Assembly (NCBI GenBank): GCA_026419785.1
Contig: JAODTK010005862.1
Location: forward strand, 124,001-188,000
DNA from: Sclerodactyla briareus
Lineage: Eukaryota; Echinodermata; Holothuroidea; Dendrochirotida; Sclerodactylidae
DNA: 64,000 bases
Reading direction: 5' to 3'
Shown: one piece after another, positions 36,412-48,810 of the stretch
Layout: each line of letters begins with the position of its first letter
How positions within the stretch are numbered: the first letter of the stretch is position 1
Notes under the pieces: model-generated
Database searches by the model: none
Seen by the model: the letters and a program-made list of their open reading frames with translations, nothing else
Told to the model about the DNA's origin: nothing
Position numbers and translations under genes: made by a program

Positions 36412-37639
36412 CTGGAATGAAATGGATAAGAAATAGAACGTATGTATTGAAGTGCGAACATTCTCACAATGAACTAGTCTAGTAGCTGGATCGTGGCATG
36501 TTTATTACCGATAGTCTAAATAATACTGTTTTGTTCACCAATATGGTTTATAACACAACAACGACGAAAGTTATGACGCATTTAAGCAAAAGGCAGCTGT
36601 GCACTATGTCCACGGTGGTGTTACGTCAGTGACAATCATAGTCTAGATTAGTCATAGTTCGGTAGGTAACAAAATTTAGTCAAGACAGCAAGTTGCAAAA
36701 TAGGCATCGTAGTAAGCCGTTGTAGTTCAGACCCCGTCCTGGTGTTCGGATCATATTGGCATAGAACGCTAGCGAACAGCAGTACGGATCAGGTCGGAAT
36801 TGGAAAAGCAAAACAGGGTGAAATCGTTTTGACAAAAAAACGCATGTGATAAATGAAGGTTCAAATGGTCTAAACATGAAATGACAGGTTTCGCTTTAAC
36901 AAGGCATCCGACAATTGATTCAAACATGATTAACACATGCCGGTAAGGAATAGGTAACACCAACGACCGACTTTTTTCACTTCGATAAGCCAAAATCATA
37001 TAATAAATAAATCGGAAATTTTGATATCAGGCCATTGCCTCTACGCCGAAACGCTATAATTCATTAATGATTCTCGGCTAGTATTAATACCGGTTTATAA
37101 CTAACATACCCGTGCACTTTAGAAAAAAAAAACAACAACAACAACAAACCTAGAATTCTCAAGAAAGTGGAAGGCACCAGACTGCGAGAGAGTTGGTCAG
37201 ATTTTTAATTTAAGTACTTTATAATTCTGTATATCTTTCTTGTGAGAAGAGACATATGCAATGACACACCACACACACACAAAGAAGACGAAAAAACAAA
37301 ACAGAAGCAAAACAAGCGCCCAGCGTGAAGTCTAATAACTGTTGATCAATAGCACTGCAGGATAATAAATTCGTTCCAACTTGTTCTAGTGGCAAACTGG
37401 CAACGTTTGTGTCAATTGCTAATTAGTGGGCTTCATTTTGAATAATTGCGGTTTTAAAATGAACTGTTTTGGTATGTGGTTCACTTACTGCTTCCAAAGC
37501 AGTAAACCGTAATTGTGAGTAATATAAAATCGCGCTGGAGGAGATCATGGCATATCACACGCTGTATTAAAAAAAATGTATAATAGTGAGTAATACTTTT
37601 TTCAATGATACAAAGTGCGCACGTTGTAGTGAAAATGGC
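36412..37639. other. No gene recognised
   Basis: A short AC run near 37,266-37,281. The first bases on the minus strand form the polypyrimidine acceptor of the GIMAP-like exon. Nothing else is assignable. Confidence 0.4.
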
Positions 37640-38480
37640 GATTGACTCTGGGGTTGCGCGATCAGTGATTACCATTTCACCATGCAAATAATTACAAGAC
37701 ATTCCATGTGTCGCTTAAAGATTTCAGGATCTTATTAGCATTTTTAATAAAACAGGAAAAGCCACTAATCAGTGACCAATTTCAAATTCGAAAGGACTAA
37801 TTATTGACAAGGTCTACTAGGAGGCTCAAGGAAGTTAAACGTTTTGTGGAAAGGAAATGTGACTAAAATTGCCTTAAAAAATATGAAATTTAGCCAATTA
37901 CCAAGTTCACACAAATTCGGCAAACTTTAAACTTCGCATAAATTATGCAATTAGCACAGTTGGAAGGACCTCCAGTGACCCTTAATCCATTATAAATATG
38001 TTGGAAATAAGGTAACGCATACCCCAACAAAATTCTGAGAAAATCCAAGGAACTTGAAGAAGGGGGGCTTCGCATAATTCATGCAAATTAGGTATGTGGA
38101 AATGACCTCAATGACCCTGACTCTTTGTTTAAAAAGTTTTTGGGACGTGGTAGACCATATTCACCCAAGTAGTTTCGTGAAATTCGAACAAACTTTTGAA
38201 TTTCGAAACTCATGCAAATTGATGACTCTAATACATATTTTGCGCGGAAAAGCTAAGCAGTTCATTACCTGTATATCCTAGTCCTATGTGCCAAACCAAA
38301 TCACCAGAGCTCCTACGGTTAATTCCGGTAATCTTGTTAACGAGCCTAAACAATAAATTACATTGAATAGGCTAATTACCAAACTTTATTCAGCGACTTT
38401 TGTGCCCAAAATGCTAATCAGATCGTGTTCACCCAACCCAGATGCTACTCTGAAAATTTGTTCGCAAAAAAAATACACAA
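37640..38480 (+). repeat. Dispersed repeat family A, copy 1
   Basis: Shares ordered blocks with 40.9-42.03 kb. These are ACATTCCATGT, TTATTAGCATTT, and a repeated subunit of the form GCATAAATTATGCAAATTAG...GACCTC.A.TGACCC...GACCATATTCACC.AGTTT. Further blocks are CCTATGTGCCAAACCAA(A/G)TCACC, AATAGGCTAATTACC and AGATCGTGTTCACCCAACCC. The copy is nearly a kilobase long, non-coding and of unknown class. An (AC)n run follows at 38,484-38,499. Confidence 0.75.
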
Positions 38481-39935
38481 ACATACACACACACACACAC
38501 GCCATAGTGACCACTAAGTCTCCTCATGAATTTCATCCAGGTGGTGAGACAAAAACTCATAAATCCAGGTGTGGTGACTGAATCTATATGTTGTATGAAC
38601 ATTTTGCCTTGCGAAATGATTAGACGACTCTAAGACCAATTGTTGGGCCATGTTACGTGTAGTAACTTTTGTGTGGCTACTCATATAGTGCCTAAAACGA
38701 GGTGTTAGGATAAAGATCATGAATGTAACTAGTATGTGTACCATATTATGGAGCATTACATGGAGATATTGTCTGGTGCCTAATTTTGGGGAAAAATTTA
38801 GGTGTAAGCACCAGAGCACCAAATTCAGTGGAGGGATTAGACTATACCTAATATGATGGGGGCTATGATTCCCCCTGACGGTGAATATTTCTTTTATTTT
38901 TGTTTGGTATTGTCAGTCATTAAATATGAGGCCAGCAGGCTTACCTTAGTAATGAGTCACAATACATGAACCATCTTTTTTTCGTGTCAGGTCGAAGGTC
39001 ATAAAGAACTTGTGTCATACGTATAGGGTTGTGTCATTATGAGGAATGTAAGACCTAAACTGGTTCATCAGCTAGGGAGATCGTATAAGGAAGTACATGT
39101 CTACTCACTGTGTTAACATAATTGTCTAGTGCATGATTTTAAACGGCGAATTTAGACAGGAGAGCTGCTGTATATTTTCACAGGCAGTGAATTATTTCTA
39201 TAATTGTTTTTTAGAACCATTGAACAGTCCAGAAGGTGACAGAAACACGTGTGCAGAGTTTGTTCAGTTCAACTGGCATACGATAGAGATTTAAGGCCGC
39301 GATATATCAAATTGGAACAAAAAGGTCTGAGTTATTAAATAGTCCAAGTAGGTTGTCCTCGGAGTTGGGAGATTGATATTGACAATCTGTAGATGTTTTT
39401 CCATAATTGTTGATTAAATATGACACGATAGCCCCATGATTGTTCGTGACTCATTACGTTGTTCCAAATCAATCAAAATCATAACTTTTTATTTTTTTTT
39501 AAATCAAAAAATATTTGTAATGTTGCGTATTTGCCTTACTTCGTTAGAAAGTGTCAGTCAATCGGACGTTTGCAACAACCAAGCATCTTGAAAATAGTAT
39601 GAAAATTGACCTGAAATTTTGATTCTACACCTTGCCTTCTCACATTTCAATTTTTGATTTGTTAAATAACGCGTAAGTTATGTAACAGTACACGGTATAT
39701 GTAATGCTGTAATTGCAAGAATGAACGCGCGTGAGAGGTATGCTCCAAAAGGCAAAGTTAAGGTTAGTAGAGACTTACATTGCATACTTAGAAGAAACAC
39801 CCATAGATATATCATCACTGTGAAAAAACAAAAAAAACATGTGAGTCGTGACAATTTATTGTCAGAAATTGAATGTATTCATCAGACATTTTTTGACTCG
39901 AGATGGACTGTGGAAAATCATCACACATCTACGGA
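38481..39935. other. No gene recognised
   Basis: A/T-rich and unassigned. Confidence 0.4.
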
Positions 39936-40040
39936 CACGCACACACACACAAACACACACACACACACACACCACACACGCGCGCGGGCGCACACACGCA
40001 ACCCATACAGACACCACACCACACACACACACAGTCACAC
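39936..40040 (+). repeat. (CA)n-rich microsatellite with CGCG interruption
   Basis: CA dinucleotide array broken by CGCGCGCGGGCG near 39,980 and by ATACAGACACC near 40,006. The open frames of up to 199 codons that span it are a by-product of the low-complexity sequence. Confidence 0.9.
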
Positions 40041-40904
40041 ACAAGAACAAAATACTTGTTTCGTAGTAATTATCATAACAAGAGCACCAATGGTGTGTAG
40101 CTCAAACCAAACAAATGCTCATAATTATTCACGTCAGAATGATCAACAAGGACATATGACTAACGGGAAATTTCGTGTGAATGCTGTTGGTTCCGTTAGT
40201 GCCTTGACCTATCTCGATGGGCCAATGATTGATTTTATTTCAGCACTCATACCCACCTATGTTTATTTAAAAAAATTAGTAGATGGCCTGAGTGTATCGA
40301 GAAGTTCTATGTATCTTTGAACGTTTGGTTTATAACAAGTTCACACAGTATATGGATTAATATTAGGAGTAGTTGGTTATATTTAAGGCGGCGCCAAAAA
40401 AAATCCAGGGTGGTTGGCCGAAACGTCCATGGATACAGGTTAGCTAAGATTGGAACGGCTGAAACGGTTGTTGGCCAAAACTTCTAGAAAGCAGTGGGTC
40501 GAACCCTAGATGTAAACCCAAAGAAATGAGTTAAGCTCTCAGTTATGCCCTTGGCTGAGGCTCTAACTCAGTACTAGTCCTCAACAGAGGATCTGAATAC
40601 TCCCAATGTGAACAAAGGTGTATTTATGTGGACGTGTGTGTAACCCACTGAAGACACAGTCAGTTATTGAGTACTAAACTGTACTGACTACTGTTAGTTG
40701 ACCAGTTACAGTACTCAGTTAGCCAACTTTAGCCTCCAAGGCCAGACCAGGCCGAACATTAGGCGAGTAAAAATAAAATAAACATTTTGACGTCTCTCCC
40801 GCTTTTTGGAATTTAGACATTCCGTTATTATTTTGTAAACTTATTGCCTTATAATTTGGCTCAAAAAGAGTTTCAAGCGGTTTTGGGCGATCACCCCCAG
40901 TGTC
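40041..40904. other. No gene recognised
   Basis: No assignable frame. TTGGCCGAAACGTCC near 40.42 kb resembles the 'cGAAACGTC' seen in some retroelement tails, but alone that is not enough. Confidence 0.35.
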
Positions 40905-42030
40905 CCGCATGTGGTTGCACGATCGATGGTTTCTTCTATTAGTCACAGTGCCTGCAAAACAAATAATAGGCATTCCATGTCTGATCCAGATTTTGTATTA
41001 GCATTTAACGAAAAGGCAGAAACAGCTTAATTACCGGGAACAATTCAAATTCATAGGAACTGGATGACCATGTCTACCAAAGTTTTGTGAAAAATGCGGA
41101 CTGGAAATGTGCTGCTTATGCAAATTAGAACAATATTCAACTTCTATGAACCATTTTCTCATTTCAAATACTCAGGACCCAATGATGGACCACACTTAAA
41201 CACATTCATGGGAATCCAACCAACTCGAACAGTGATGAATGAAGCAAATATACACACATGAAAAACCTCTTAAGTGACTCGGTCAATGTTACATTTTGGG
41301 TGGGGAGTCGAAAGGTAGACCGTATGCATCAAGCTCATCAAAAATCTAACACTTTGAAGTTTGAATTGAATGAACTATGCAAAATGGGACTCTAAACTGA
41401 ATAACTTCCAGTCGTAAGTTAAAAATGTTGGGGGGGAAAAAAAAGTCATACATACAAAGTTCGTGGAATCGGCACAACGTGGCATTACGATAAATTATGC
41501 ATTAGACAGTATAGTTGAATGACCTCCAGTGACCCCGAATCCATGATAAAAAAATGGAACGAAGGTAAACCATACCCCACCAGTTCCTGAAATTCCAACC
41601 AACTTCAGATTTTGAATAAATTATGCAAATGAGACACATGAATGATCCAAGGACCCCCATCTCTGTTAAAAATTTTCGGGACTGGATTTAGACCATATTC
41701 ACCAAGTTTTGGGAAATCTGACAAACTTGGGAAAATTGCATAAATTATGCAAGGCTAGAAACTTATTAGCATATTTTACGACTTGAATCTAATCAGTTAA
41801 TCTACCTTATATCTTTCACCTATGTGCCAAACCAAGTCACCATAGCACTCACGTTCATCCATTATTTGCTAACGAGTTTAAAACAATAATAATATAAAAT
41901 AGGCTAATACCCGCTAATTAGTGAGTAGTTTCGCCCTCAAAACAAACTAGTCAGATCGTGTTCACCCAACCCGATTACTACATACAAAATCGCATCAAAA
42001 TTGGTCCTACCGTTTCAAAGAAATCCCGCT
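40905..42030 (+). repeat. Dispersed repeat family A, copy 2 (longest)
   Basis: Direct-orientation homologue of 37.64-38.48 kb from GCACGATC..TGGTTTC and GGCATTCCATGT to AGATCGTGTTCACCCAACCC. It has extra internal subunits: GCATAAATTATGCA(A) followed by a GTGACCCC-type block recurs at about 41.5, 41.62 and 41.73 kb, spaced about 120-150 bp. Confidence 0.78.
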
Positions 42031-42384
42031 TAAAAGAGTTTGTTCAGGCAGAACGAAAAACGAATGATTGCATACCAATATGTACCTGGATGTATCGATT
42101 AGTGTTATACTGTTGTCAGGATTGGGACTAGCCTAGTGTAAGATGACATATTTTGGGAGAGAAATAGGGGCCCAGTGATCCGGCTCCTGGTGGGAAGGTA
42201 TGAGGGGGGGGGGTGCCGGGCCGCCACCCGGTGGGCAACATTTCAAAAATGGTGGCATCAGGGACTGGTTTTGGCCTTCAAGTTCTATATGGAAATATAC
42301 GGCATTTGTTCCAGGTGGATCATTGAATTTTGCCTTGGAAATTTTATCAATATATACCCGCAACACATGTAAGGTTCGGAGAGT

Positions 42385-42620
42385 ATTGTGGTTTTGGGGG
42401 TAGCAGCCGGGGGGTTTCCGCCGCTGCCGCCGCTGCTGCCGCCGCCGCTGCGCCGCAGCTCCGGAAACTTTTAGGCGGTTAGCGCAATAACTCTTTAACG
42501 CTTTATCCAGATCGATTTGAACGTGGTACACATATCCGTCCTAGCAAATCTTGGAAGAGTTCGAAAGTGGGCGTCACTTGCATGTTTGCTGCCCTCTATT
42601 TTGCAGGGTTTGACGAACAA
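42385..42620 (+). repeat. Dispersed repeat family B, copy 4, with expanded GCC patch
   Basis: GTGGTTTTGGGGGTAGC, then about 50 bp of CCGCCGCTGCCGCC-type sequence. GGTTAGCGCAATAACTC, TTTAACGCTTTATCC and TTCGAAAGTGGGCGTCACTTG follow. Same order as 17.925-18.122 kb, but the GC-rich patch is longer here. Confidence 0.78.
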
Positions 42621-42779
42621 AACAGAGTTGGTCCGAATTACATGAAACTGTGGGGGAGACAGAAAATGGGACTGAACAGAAGCCAAAAGGCTTCTTAGTG
42701 ATTTCTGACTGTTGTGTAAACCTATAGCCAGACACACGGACAAAGGGAGATTGACCAGCTCATATGGCAACATAACGTC

Positions 42780-43915
42780 GACAATTCCCTATCTTTCACA
42801 ACAACTGATAGGGTTTCTGTACTCCCTCTAAGGAAGCTACACATAAATTTCAAGGTTTCCAGACTTTAAAATCTGCTAACTTCAGATGACCCTCCTGACC
42901 TGACTCAAAAAACAATAGGGTTCATGTACTCATCATGGGGAACACACATACCAAGTATGAGCTTCATCCATCCAGGTGGGGTCGAGTTATCGTGTTAACG
43001 AGCAAATTTGCCAAAATATCTACTCTTCAAGGAAATTCCATTTTTTCCCAAAATTTACCTCCGACCTGAACTGTAATCAATAGGGTTCCTGTACCCCCAT
43101 AAGAAAGCTATACACAAAATTTCAACTTGATCGACCAACCATTTTGGACTTATCGTGTTTACAAGGTTTTTAGACTTTGACCTCTGGTGACCTCTGACCT
43201 GACCCCAAAACAATAGGGTTCATGTACTCATCATGGGGAACACACATACAGAGTATGAGTTTCATCCATACGGGTGGGGTCGAGTTATCGTGTTTACAAG
43301 CCCAAACTTGGCCTCAAAATGTCGAAATTTTCACAAATTTTCTATTTTTCGACCAAAATTCACCCCCGACCTGGAACAAAAACAATAGGGTTCCTGTACC
43401 CCCATAAGAAAGCTATATAACTAATTTCAACTTGATCGGACCATTCATTCTGGACTCATTGTTAACAAGATTTCAGACTCTGACTTTGGTGAACTCCGAT
43501 GCCCTCGGACCTGACCCCAAAACAATAGGGTTCATGTACTCATCATGGGGAACACACATACCAAGTATGAGCTTCATCCATCCAGGTGGGGTCGAGTTAT
43601 CGTGTTAACAGCCAAAATTGGCCAAAATATCTACTCTTCAAGGAAATTCCATTTTTTCCCAAAATTTACCTCCGACCTGAACTGTAATCAATAGGGTTCC
43701 TGTACCCCCATAAGAAAGCTATACACAAAATTTCAACTTGATCGGACAACCATTTTGGACTTATCGTGTTTACAAGGTTTTTAGACTTTGACCTCTGGTG
43801 ACCTCTGACCTGACCCCAAAACAATAGGGTTCATGTACTCATCATGGGGAACACACATACCAAGTATGAGCTTCATCCATACGGGTGGGGTCGAGTTATC
43901 GTGTTTACAAGCTGG
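42780..43915 (+). repeat. Composite tandem repeat, about 300-bp unit made of two half units
   Basis: The half unit CAATAGGGTTCATGTACTCA followed by TCATGGGGAACACACATAC recurs at about 42,913, 43,213, 43,525 and 43,822. Between these lies a second half unit, CAATAGGGTTCCTGTACCCC + CATAAGAAAGCTATA, at about 43,079, 43,384 and 43,690. Both halves share TGACCT..GACCTGA and TCGAGTTATCGTGTT(T)AACA-type blocks, so the 300-bp unit probably arose by duplication of a roughly 150-bp ancestor. The copies around 42.93-43.05 kb and 43.54-43.66 kb are almost identical. Frames through it (60-70 codons) are repeat by-products. Confidence 0.9.
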
Positions 43916-44599
43916 GCGTCAACCACACAAACACACACACACGACGTGACTGCAAAGATTCCTCTGAGTTCGTCAGGAAATCAAAAACATGACGTTGATT
44001 TCAAGGTCACCGGAGGTAAAAATTTGTCGTTTTTTTCTTGCGAACTACAGAGGTAGCTGATTTAATGGAAAATAGATGGGACAAAAACGGGTCCCGAAAA
44101 ACATGACGGTAATTTTAAGGTCTGGACTATGGTATGAATAGTTTTATCGCTCAGTCACTCACTCCTTTGACCCCGAATCCAACTTGAAATGTTCTAAATC
44201 AGTAGCAGCCTGAGCTTCTTTGCCTTGCCTCTTTTAAACTAGATCCCATCATTCATGCCTTAATTTCTACAAGCAGCCCGGACATGCCAATCCCGCCCCT
44301 TGACAGGCAGCAAAACCCTCCCCGCCTTCCCCCCCCAACCCCACACCATCAAACTATCCTCATGCAGCTTGCAAAGATGTCCCAATATCTATCTGTAGGA
44401 ACCTCCACATTTGTCCCCAGTCCCCAGGCGAGAAAGAGGAAAGAAAATGTTACAGTATTTTTGAAGGTCAATCAAATAATCAAATTTGTTGGGTAAGAGA
44501 TGGTTTGCATGTGGCAGCGCATAAAGCAAAATTTTGTCACAGGAGCTATGTTTTACTCGTTCTCTGTGCTCTATTCCAACAGAAGCTATTATAGATGGA
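43916..44599. other. No gene recognised
   Basis: Short CA run near 43.93 kb. No assignable frame. Confidence 0.4.
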
Positions 44600-45030
44600 A
44601 TTCGATCAAATCCTGAACATCAAACACATCAGATCCAGAGATGTTGACAGACCATACCTACTGAGTTTGGCGAAACTCTCCAGTGGAAATGTGAACTATT
44701 ATGCAAATTTAGGGCACATACAATTACCTCTACTGACCCCAGCTGTCACCTCAAATGATCAAGATCAAAGTTAGATCACATCTACCAAGTTTTGTGGAAA
44801 TCCAACTAACTTTCAAAAATTGCATGAAAAATTATGCGAATTAAACACATTCAATGGACTCCGTGACCCCACCTTCACTTTTAAATTTCTCGGGAACCAT
44901 GTAGACCACATCCACCAGTTTTCGTGGGAATCCAACAAACGCAAATCGCATAAACTTATGCAAATTAGACCACTTAGATTAGCAATATTTTTAGCTGACC
45001 AATCTAATCATTCATCTACCTGTCATCAGG
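44600..45030 (+). repeat. Dispersed repeat family A, partial copy 3
   Basis: Carries at least two of the family's internal subunits: TATGCAAATTTAG...GACCCC...GATCACATCTACCAAGTTTTGTGGAAATCC, then TTATGCGAATTAAACAC...CCGTGACCCC...GACCACATCCACCAGTTTTCGTGGG. The family's terminal TTCACCCAACCC block is not present. Confidence 0.65.
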
Positions 45031-47939
45031 TCCTACATGCCGACATAGTGGACACGATGTCTCTTCGTGAATTATCATTCAGGCGAAGACAAAAGGCCTT
45101 ACCTTTTTTTGCAGAAGTCATTTTGTACGTGAATATGTTTAATATTATATATATCAGTGTTTTACGCTCGGTTTTCAAAACATTTTTCAAAGAGGGATTT
45201 TGATAAATCTATGGGGGGGGGGGGATTCGCAGAAAATAGATGGAGCGAATCTTTGGACATACCAATGCATACTGCCGAACATTGCCGGTTCTAACAATTG
45301 GGAAATATTGTTTGCTATTGTGTTACAGCCTCCCTCTGGCCAAGTTTGTCTCCCTGACTCTCCAATGGACTGCTTTGCAACTACTCCTACACAAGGTACA
45401 CTGTAGACAGTGTGATACATGGTGATGCTACTCATGCCATACCGTTCCTGCGCCCAATCCCTAGCTATATTTTTATGACTGTCTCCGAAGAGCAAATCCT
45501 TCAACGGCAACATTTTTCTGGCCCATAGTGAATGTTTTTTCCAGCCAAAATTGGGTTTTTGTGTGCATTAGGAACTGAAAATGGTAATTTTCAATGGTTC
45601 TAATAATTCCCACGAGGTATCCAGCAGTAGGCCTAAGCGTACTAAACTTAACATAGATTTCGTACGGGGACCACATTTAGCCACTTTTTTTTAAGAACCT
45701 TCAACTAACATGACATCTTTTTGTGAATGTGGTGGATCACCCATCTACCGCCTGTTTCATTATTTGATGATTTTCAGATGTTTTAAGATTGCATTTTTTA
45801 ACGTTATTTACAGTGAATTTGGTCGCATTCCACATGGTTAACATGAATGTGTACATGCCCCAGTTTCCTGCAAAGTCATGATCCTGTCAGTCGGGCTATG
45901 TGTTTTCTCTCATGTCCTGCGTGTTACGATGTCTTGACACACAATTACTATGAGTATGCCTACCTTGTGCAAAAAAATACTCCGGACCGTTCCGATACTC
46001 ACCGTCTTCAAACCACGGCGGCCCTCGTAGTGTTTGCCTACTTAACGATAGTGCTATAGCCAGCCTAGGCTATATTATGGGTATAGCGGTCAAGGCTACG
46101 AGCCCCTGTGCTTCAAACCCTCCCTGCAAAGTATCTTGAGCCTATAGAATCCTCCCGACGCACCAGAGTCTTCCAGACCATTACTAAATATTATATAATT
46201 CGGCACCTGCAAACTTCAAAATAATCCTTATTTTTCTCATCATTCATTTGGCACGAATCCTGCCGATGTCTCCATTTCTTACCCCACTGGAGGGAGAGCA
46301 GTGCTTCCAGCGGAGGGGGTACGTGCTCCACGAACCTTCTGCTGGCGAAACCCTAGTACTGGGAGTGTCACCCTGGTTTTGATTGGCAGTGATCATGGAG
46401 AGAACACTCCAATTAGAATCTTCTCAAAGGAAGACGGAGACGACGCTGTTTCTTAGACCTCGTCACTGATTTATTGTTTCAATGGGGTTAACATTCGGTG
46501 GACTCAACCATGCTCGCACTACAAGTAACGCCGGTTTGTCGCCGTAGTTGGTATAGCGCCAGGCTAAATCGATATAGGATCCTAACAATGTTTTCACTTA
46601 TAATTATACTCATACCATCGACTGCACACTTTTTTGTTTGTTACCATTATTTCACTAATAATGTGGGATATTGGGAAACACTCCGTACATTTTTGACGAA
46701 TCTAAGTCAGCTCGGGGACACTTGTTCATCGGTACAGAACACGGTAAACCTGGACTGTCAATGAAATCATGGACATCCGGTCATATATGCAAAAAAAAAA
46801 AATAATTGCATTAACCAATTAGCTTCACCTCCAAGTTCAGGTATTGCCCGAAAAGCATAACCTAAGTCCGTGTACCTCACATAGGAATATTAATAGATCC
46901 AGTCTCATACATGACATAGCCTTTCGCCGGGCCTTGTGTAGGGTCAAATCTCGGCTAGGTAAGTATCCCATGAAGAATCTCCCAAAATTCCCTGCGTTTG
47001 GCAGGCAATTTTGCGGTCTCAGGTCTAAATCTCCACGGGTTTCGTTTGAATAAACTATCAGTCGATATGGAAATGAGCTCATATCCTCTATCTTATCCAA
47101 ATAAACAAGTAGCGTTACAAAACGACACCCATACGTAATTTGATGTCTGTGCGCGTCTTGGTCTAGGCCCAGCCATCTGAATACATGCATGAAAGTCCAA
47201 TGGTCTTTTCTATGACTAGCACATATAAAAAAGTACATGTCAAAACTCAACACACCAAAGTTGGAGGTTCTTGCATGCTGCTTTGTCGAGTTACTTCAAT
47301 TCATTTCGCTGAATAAGGACGTCATGGAGGAGAGGGATGCGGCCGTCTATAGACTTTCCTCGGTATATAGCCTACTGGGAATTTGCAACGTACTGAATGT
47401 GATACAAATAGTAGTGGGTAGTTTTCAAATTGTGAGCAGTGTGTGTGTAGGGGGGGGGGGGGGGGGGTTGTCCAATCGTTTCAGGGTTTTGAAAAACTCC
47501 TTCTTCTGTAGTACGTATTGCTATGTATTACAGAGGTTCCCGCGTTTCCCCCTGCAGTGCCCTGTCAAATGTCAAAAAAGGGAAACACTCTACCTTCAGT
47601 TGGTGCACAATGTACAAGCTCGTAGAAGACTGAAGTTTGTTCTAGGTGTTTGATTATCTGGATAATTCGATAGAAAGTATCAAATTTCAGGCCAACTTTA
47701 CATAACTATTGAACACTACTCTGTTTTCAATTGTGACTTCCTGGGTGACAAGTATAGTCAGACCAACTAGCCACAATCACAGCGTGTTTCTGTATCAGTT
47801 CGTTTCCATTGAAAGAAGTCATTAATGCCATTGAAGTGATCATTAATCTGGAAATATACTGATGAAGGACGAGTGACCAAGAGCGGGATACCTCATCCAA
47901 AGTAAGTTTTTCAACACAGAGAATACGTATTTGCCAGCA
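45031..47939. other. No gene recognised; G runs
   Basis: Holds a 12-G run at 45,213-45,224 and an 18-G run at 47,450-47,467. Open frames of up to 138 codons near 46.84-47.65 kb on either strand have no motif I recognise, and one runs through the G tract. Confidence 0.4.
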
Positions 47940-48810
47940 ATTTATTGTATTGTTTTCTGTCTGTCATTTACATATAAGTTACATAAATCACAAATAAATG
48001 CATTCTTTTGGCTGAAATAATAACGATTAACGGATATGGTGTAAAGGAAACAAATTTAGAATAGTATATAGGTTTTCACCTTAATTAAATGCAAGCGGAC
48101 TAATGACAAGGTCAATGATGATATCGCGCACGCATGGTATTATGAAAATCTACTGTATTTATTTGGTTTGTTTTTCATACAGAGTTACATGAATCAGCAT
48201 ATCTATGTTTCAATCGCAATATTAACGGTTATAGTGTACAGAAACATTATAAGCATTAGAATCAGGAGAATGTCTTTGTTGGTAATACCAATCCTAAAGA
48301 TATACCTAGGGAATCAATGACGTGGTGAGTGATATACGCACACTCGTGATAATATGAAAATTAATTGTATTTAATTTTTCTCACATTTAGTTAGCAACAT
48401 GATCATCATATCAATCTATGTGTTTCACCTGCAATCTAATTAGGTTACAGTGTACAGAACATTAGAATCAGAAGAATATGCGTATATGCACACAATATAA
48501 TGTCAGTGAACTAATGACGTAATTAAATGCTACGCACACCTCGTGATAGTATGAAGAATTATTGTATTCAAATTGTTCTTTGTTTTTTAACATATATTAC
48601 ATGAACCAACATATGAATGCGTGTGTTCAATCTGCAATATCAACGATTATAGTGCACAAAATATTAGAATCAGAGGAATGTTTGTTAAAGTTTATACCAA
48701 TATACGTATTTTCCCACTTAATGCAAGGGTATTAATGACGATCATATTGAACGCACACTAATGATAGTGGGCCTATGAAGAATTAATTGTATTCAATCGT
48801 TTTCTATGAT
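47940..48810 (+). repeat. Diverged tandem repeat, about 4 units of 195-227 bp
   Basis: Each unit starts at ATTGTATT(C/T)... It then has ACAT..(A/G)TTACATGAA(T/C)CA(A)CATAT, ATGTGTTTCA(A)TC(T/G)GCAATAT-AACG, TTATAGTG(T/C)ACA, ATTAGAATCAG(A/G)(A/G)GAATG and TAATGAC. Unit starts lie near 47,946, 48,152, 48,367, 48,561 and 48,789. It is A/T-rich and non-coding. Confidence 0.8.

Noticed and set aside
39721..40320. 199-codon open frame on plus strand
   Set aside because: The middle is an encoded (CA)n microsatellite and the flanks have no motif.
42780..43915. CRISPR-like regular repeats
   Set aside because: Units are about 150-300 bp with no unique spacers, in a eukaryotic context. They are tandem satellite-type repeats.
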